Made by a program: the position numbers and the translations under genes. A DNA stretch of 64,000 nt from Gemmatimonadota bacterium (GTDB lineage: Bacteria; Gemmatimonadota; Gemmatimonadetes; Palauibacterales; KS3-K002). Location of the stretch: NCBI GenBank assembly GCA_020344215.1, contig CP070815.1, forward strand, positions 2,925,248 through 2,989,247, written 5' to 3'. Under the pieces are notes generated by a model. That model saw only the letters and a program-made list of their open reading frames with translations, searched no databases and was not told the DNA's origin. Positions 63,536-64,000 of the stretch are shown in pieces (the stretch's first letter is position 1; the number at the start of each line of letters is the position of its first letter).

Positions 63536-64000
63536 CCAGCTCGGGAGAGCGACCGACGATTCGAGAGTAGCTCTCCGGGTCGGTCGCCCCTTCGGTGCCG
63601 AAAGCGAGCAGCCTCGAGTCCGACCCCAGCTGCAGATCCTCGGCCGCCTTTGAGCTCTGCAGGACGGCCAGTGCCCCCGCCAGCCCGGCGGCACCCGACT
63701 CGCCGGCAACTATGGCTGGATCGCCTGCCACGCCATCGGCTAGGAGCCGCATAGCCAGCTCAGCCGCCGCGTCGGGGATGGCTACGAAGTAGTCGGCTCC
63801 GCACTCGAGGATCTTCCAAGCGAGTAGCGAGACCTCGCCGGCGGCGAGGCCGGCCATGATCGTGTCGTAGTCGCCGGGGACCGGCGTCGGCCGCCCTGCA
63901 TCCGCACTTCTGAACAGGCAGTCGGCGGAGTCAGGCTCGACGACGGCGATGACCGGGCGATCCGCGCCCCATGTCTCCCAGAGGTGGGCGCAGACGGCGG
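63507..64000 (-). CDS. Diaminopropionate ammonia-lyase, C-terminal part (partial)
   Basis: The frame is open to the window edge, so only the last 164 residues are present. They read HLWETWGADRPVIAVVEPDS, then TIMAGLAAGEVSLLAW, YFVAIPDAAAELAMRLLADG and VAGESGAAGLAGALAVL. This is the C-terminal half of a fold-type II PLP enzyme and fits diaminopropionate ammonia-lyase, which turns 2,3-diaminopropionate to pyruvate and ammonia. GESGA is the expected cofactor-phosphate or active-site loop. The Lys that binds PLP lies outside the window. Its 3' end overlaps the YbhR-like gene by 29 bases. Threonine dehydratase-like enzymes are the main alternative. Confidence 0.85.
   Translation of the reverse strand, partial: AVCAHLWETWGADRPVIAVVEPDSADCLFRSADAGRPTPVPGDYDTIMAGLAAGEVSLLAWKILECGADYFVAIPDAAAELAMRLLADGVAGDPAIVAGESGAAGLAGALAVLQSSKAAEDLQLGSDSRLLAFGTEGATDPESYSRIVGRSPELVTSPSSGGT

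Overview
The window is GC-rich, gene-dense bacterial chromosome. The best guess for the source is a Gemmatimonadota or closely similar soil or sediment lineage. The reasons are the style of the Ser/Thr kinases (RYxVEGEIGRGGMATVYLAQD at the start, a two-helix SELRRRRVYQAA membrane module behind the kinase), the about 1020-residue secreted BNR/sortilin-like protein, the fused transaldolase/phosphoglucose isomerase and the many zinc-ribbon kinases. This is inferred from family style; no rRNA or tRNA gene is visible. At least two genes carry single-base frameshifts, which may be real decay or assembly error.

Region 1-13.6 kb is a type VI secretion (T6SS) accessory island. Eight same-strand genes run VgrG, DUF2169 adaptor, a ketosynthase-fold protein without its cysteine nucleophile, an AHH-type nuclease toxin candidate, an Imm11-type immunity candidate, a DUF4150 PAAR-like tip, a DUF6484 protein and a TIGR02270-like HEAT-type protein. 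Around them lie unusual kinase-like genes: two paralogous proteins with duplicated kinase N-lobes split by a zinc ribbon, a third tail-anchored N-lobe remnant carrying GEFTxxFG motifs, and a decayed zinc-ribbon kinase. The T6SS core (sheath, baseplate, ClpV) is not in the window. I consider the N-lobe-only family the best candidate for an undescribed system.

Region 13.6-23 kb holds a large receptor-like kinase, a frameshifted RCC1-repeat lipoprotein, a small DUF2188 gene with its own promoter and terminator, a three-gene patatin/lipoprotein/small-protein operon and a methyltransferase.

Region 23-36.4 kb holds proS and, divergent from it, a sugar-phosphate operon: tkt, tal-pgi fusion, gnd, zwf, glk, fbp, pgl and class I aldolase. 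Together these nearly close an oxidative pentose phosphate cycle that yields NADPH. A GH15 glucosidase gene at 37.4-39.3 kb could supply glucose to glk. It sits on the other strand behind mutM, followed by a three-gene operon of a GcvT-like protein and two PYROXD2-like FAD oxidoreductases.

Region 44-56.3 kb is mixed: a K+ channel, a secreted BNR-repeat protein, a radical SAM enzyme, a Ser/Thr kinase fused to a PAP2/Aur1-type membrane domain with a PhnD-like membrane protein behind it, glutamine synthetase and a polytopic kinase.

Region 56.4-63.5 kb is a seven-gene CecR/YbhGFSR-like efflux operon (TetR regulator, TolC, HlyD, two ATPases, two permeases) with stop/start overlaps and a clear promoter covered by palindromic operators. 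The window ends inside a convergent diaminopropionate ammonia-lyase gene.
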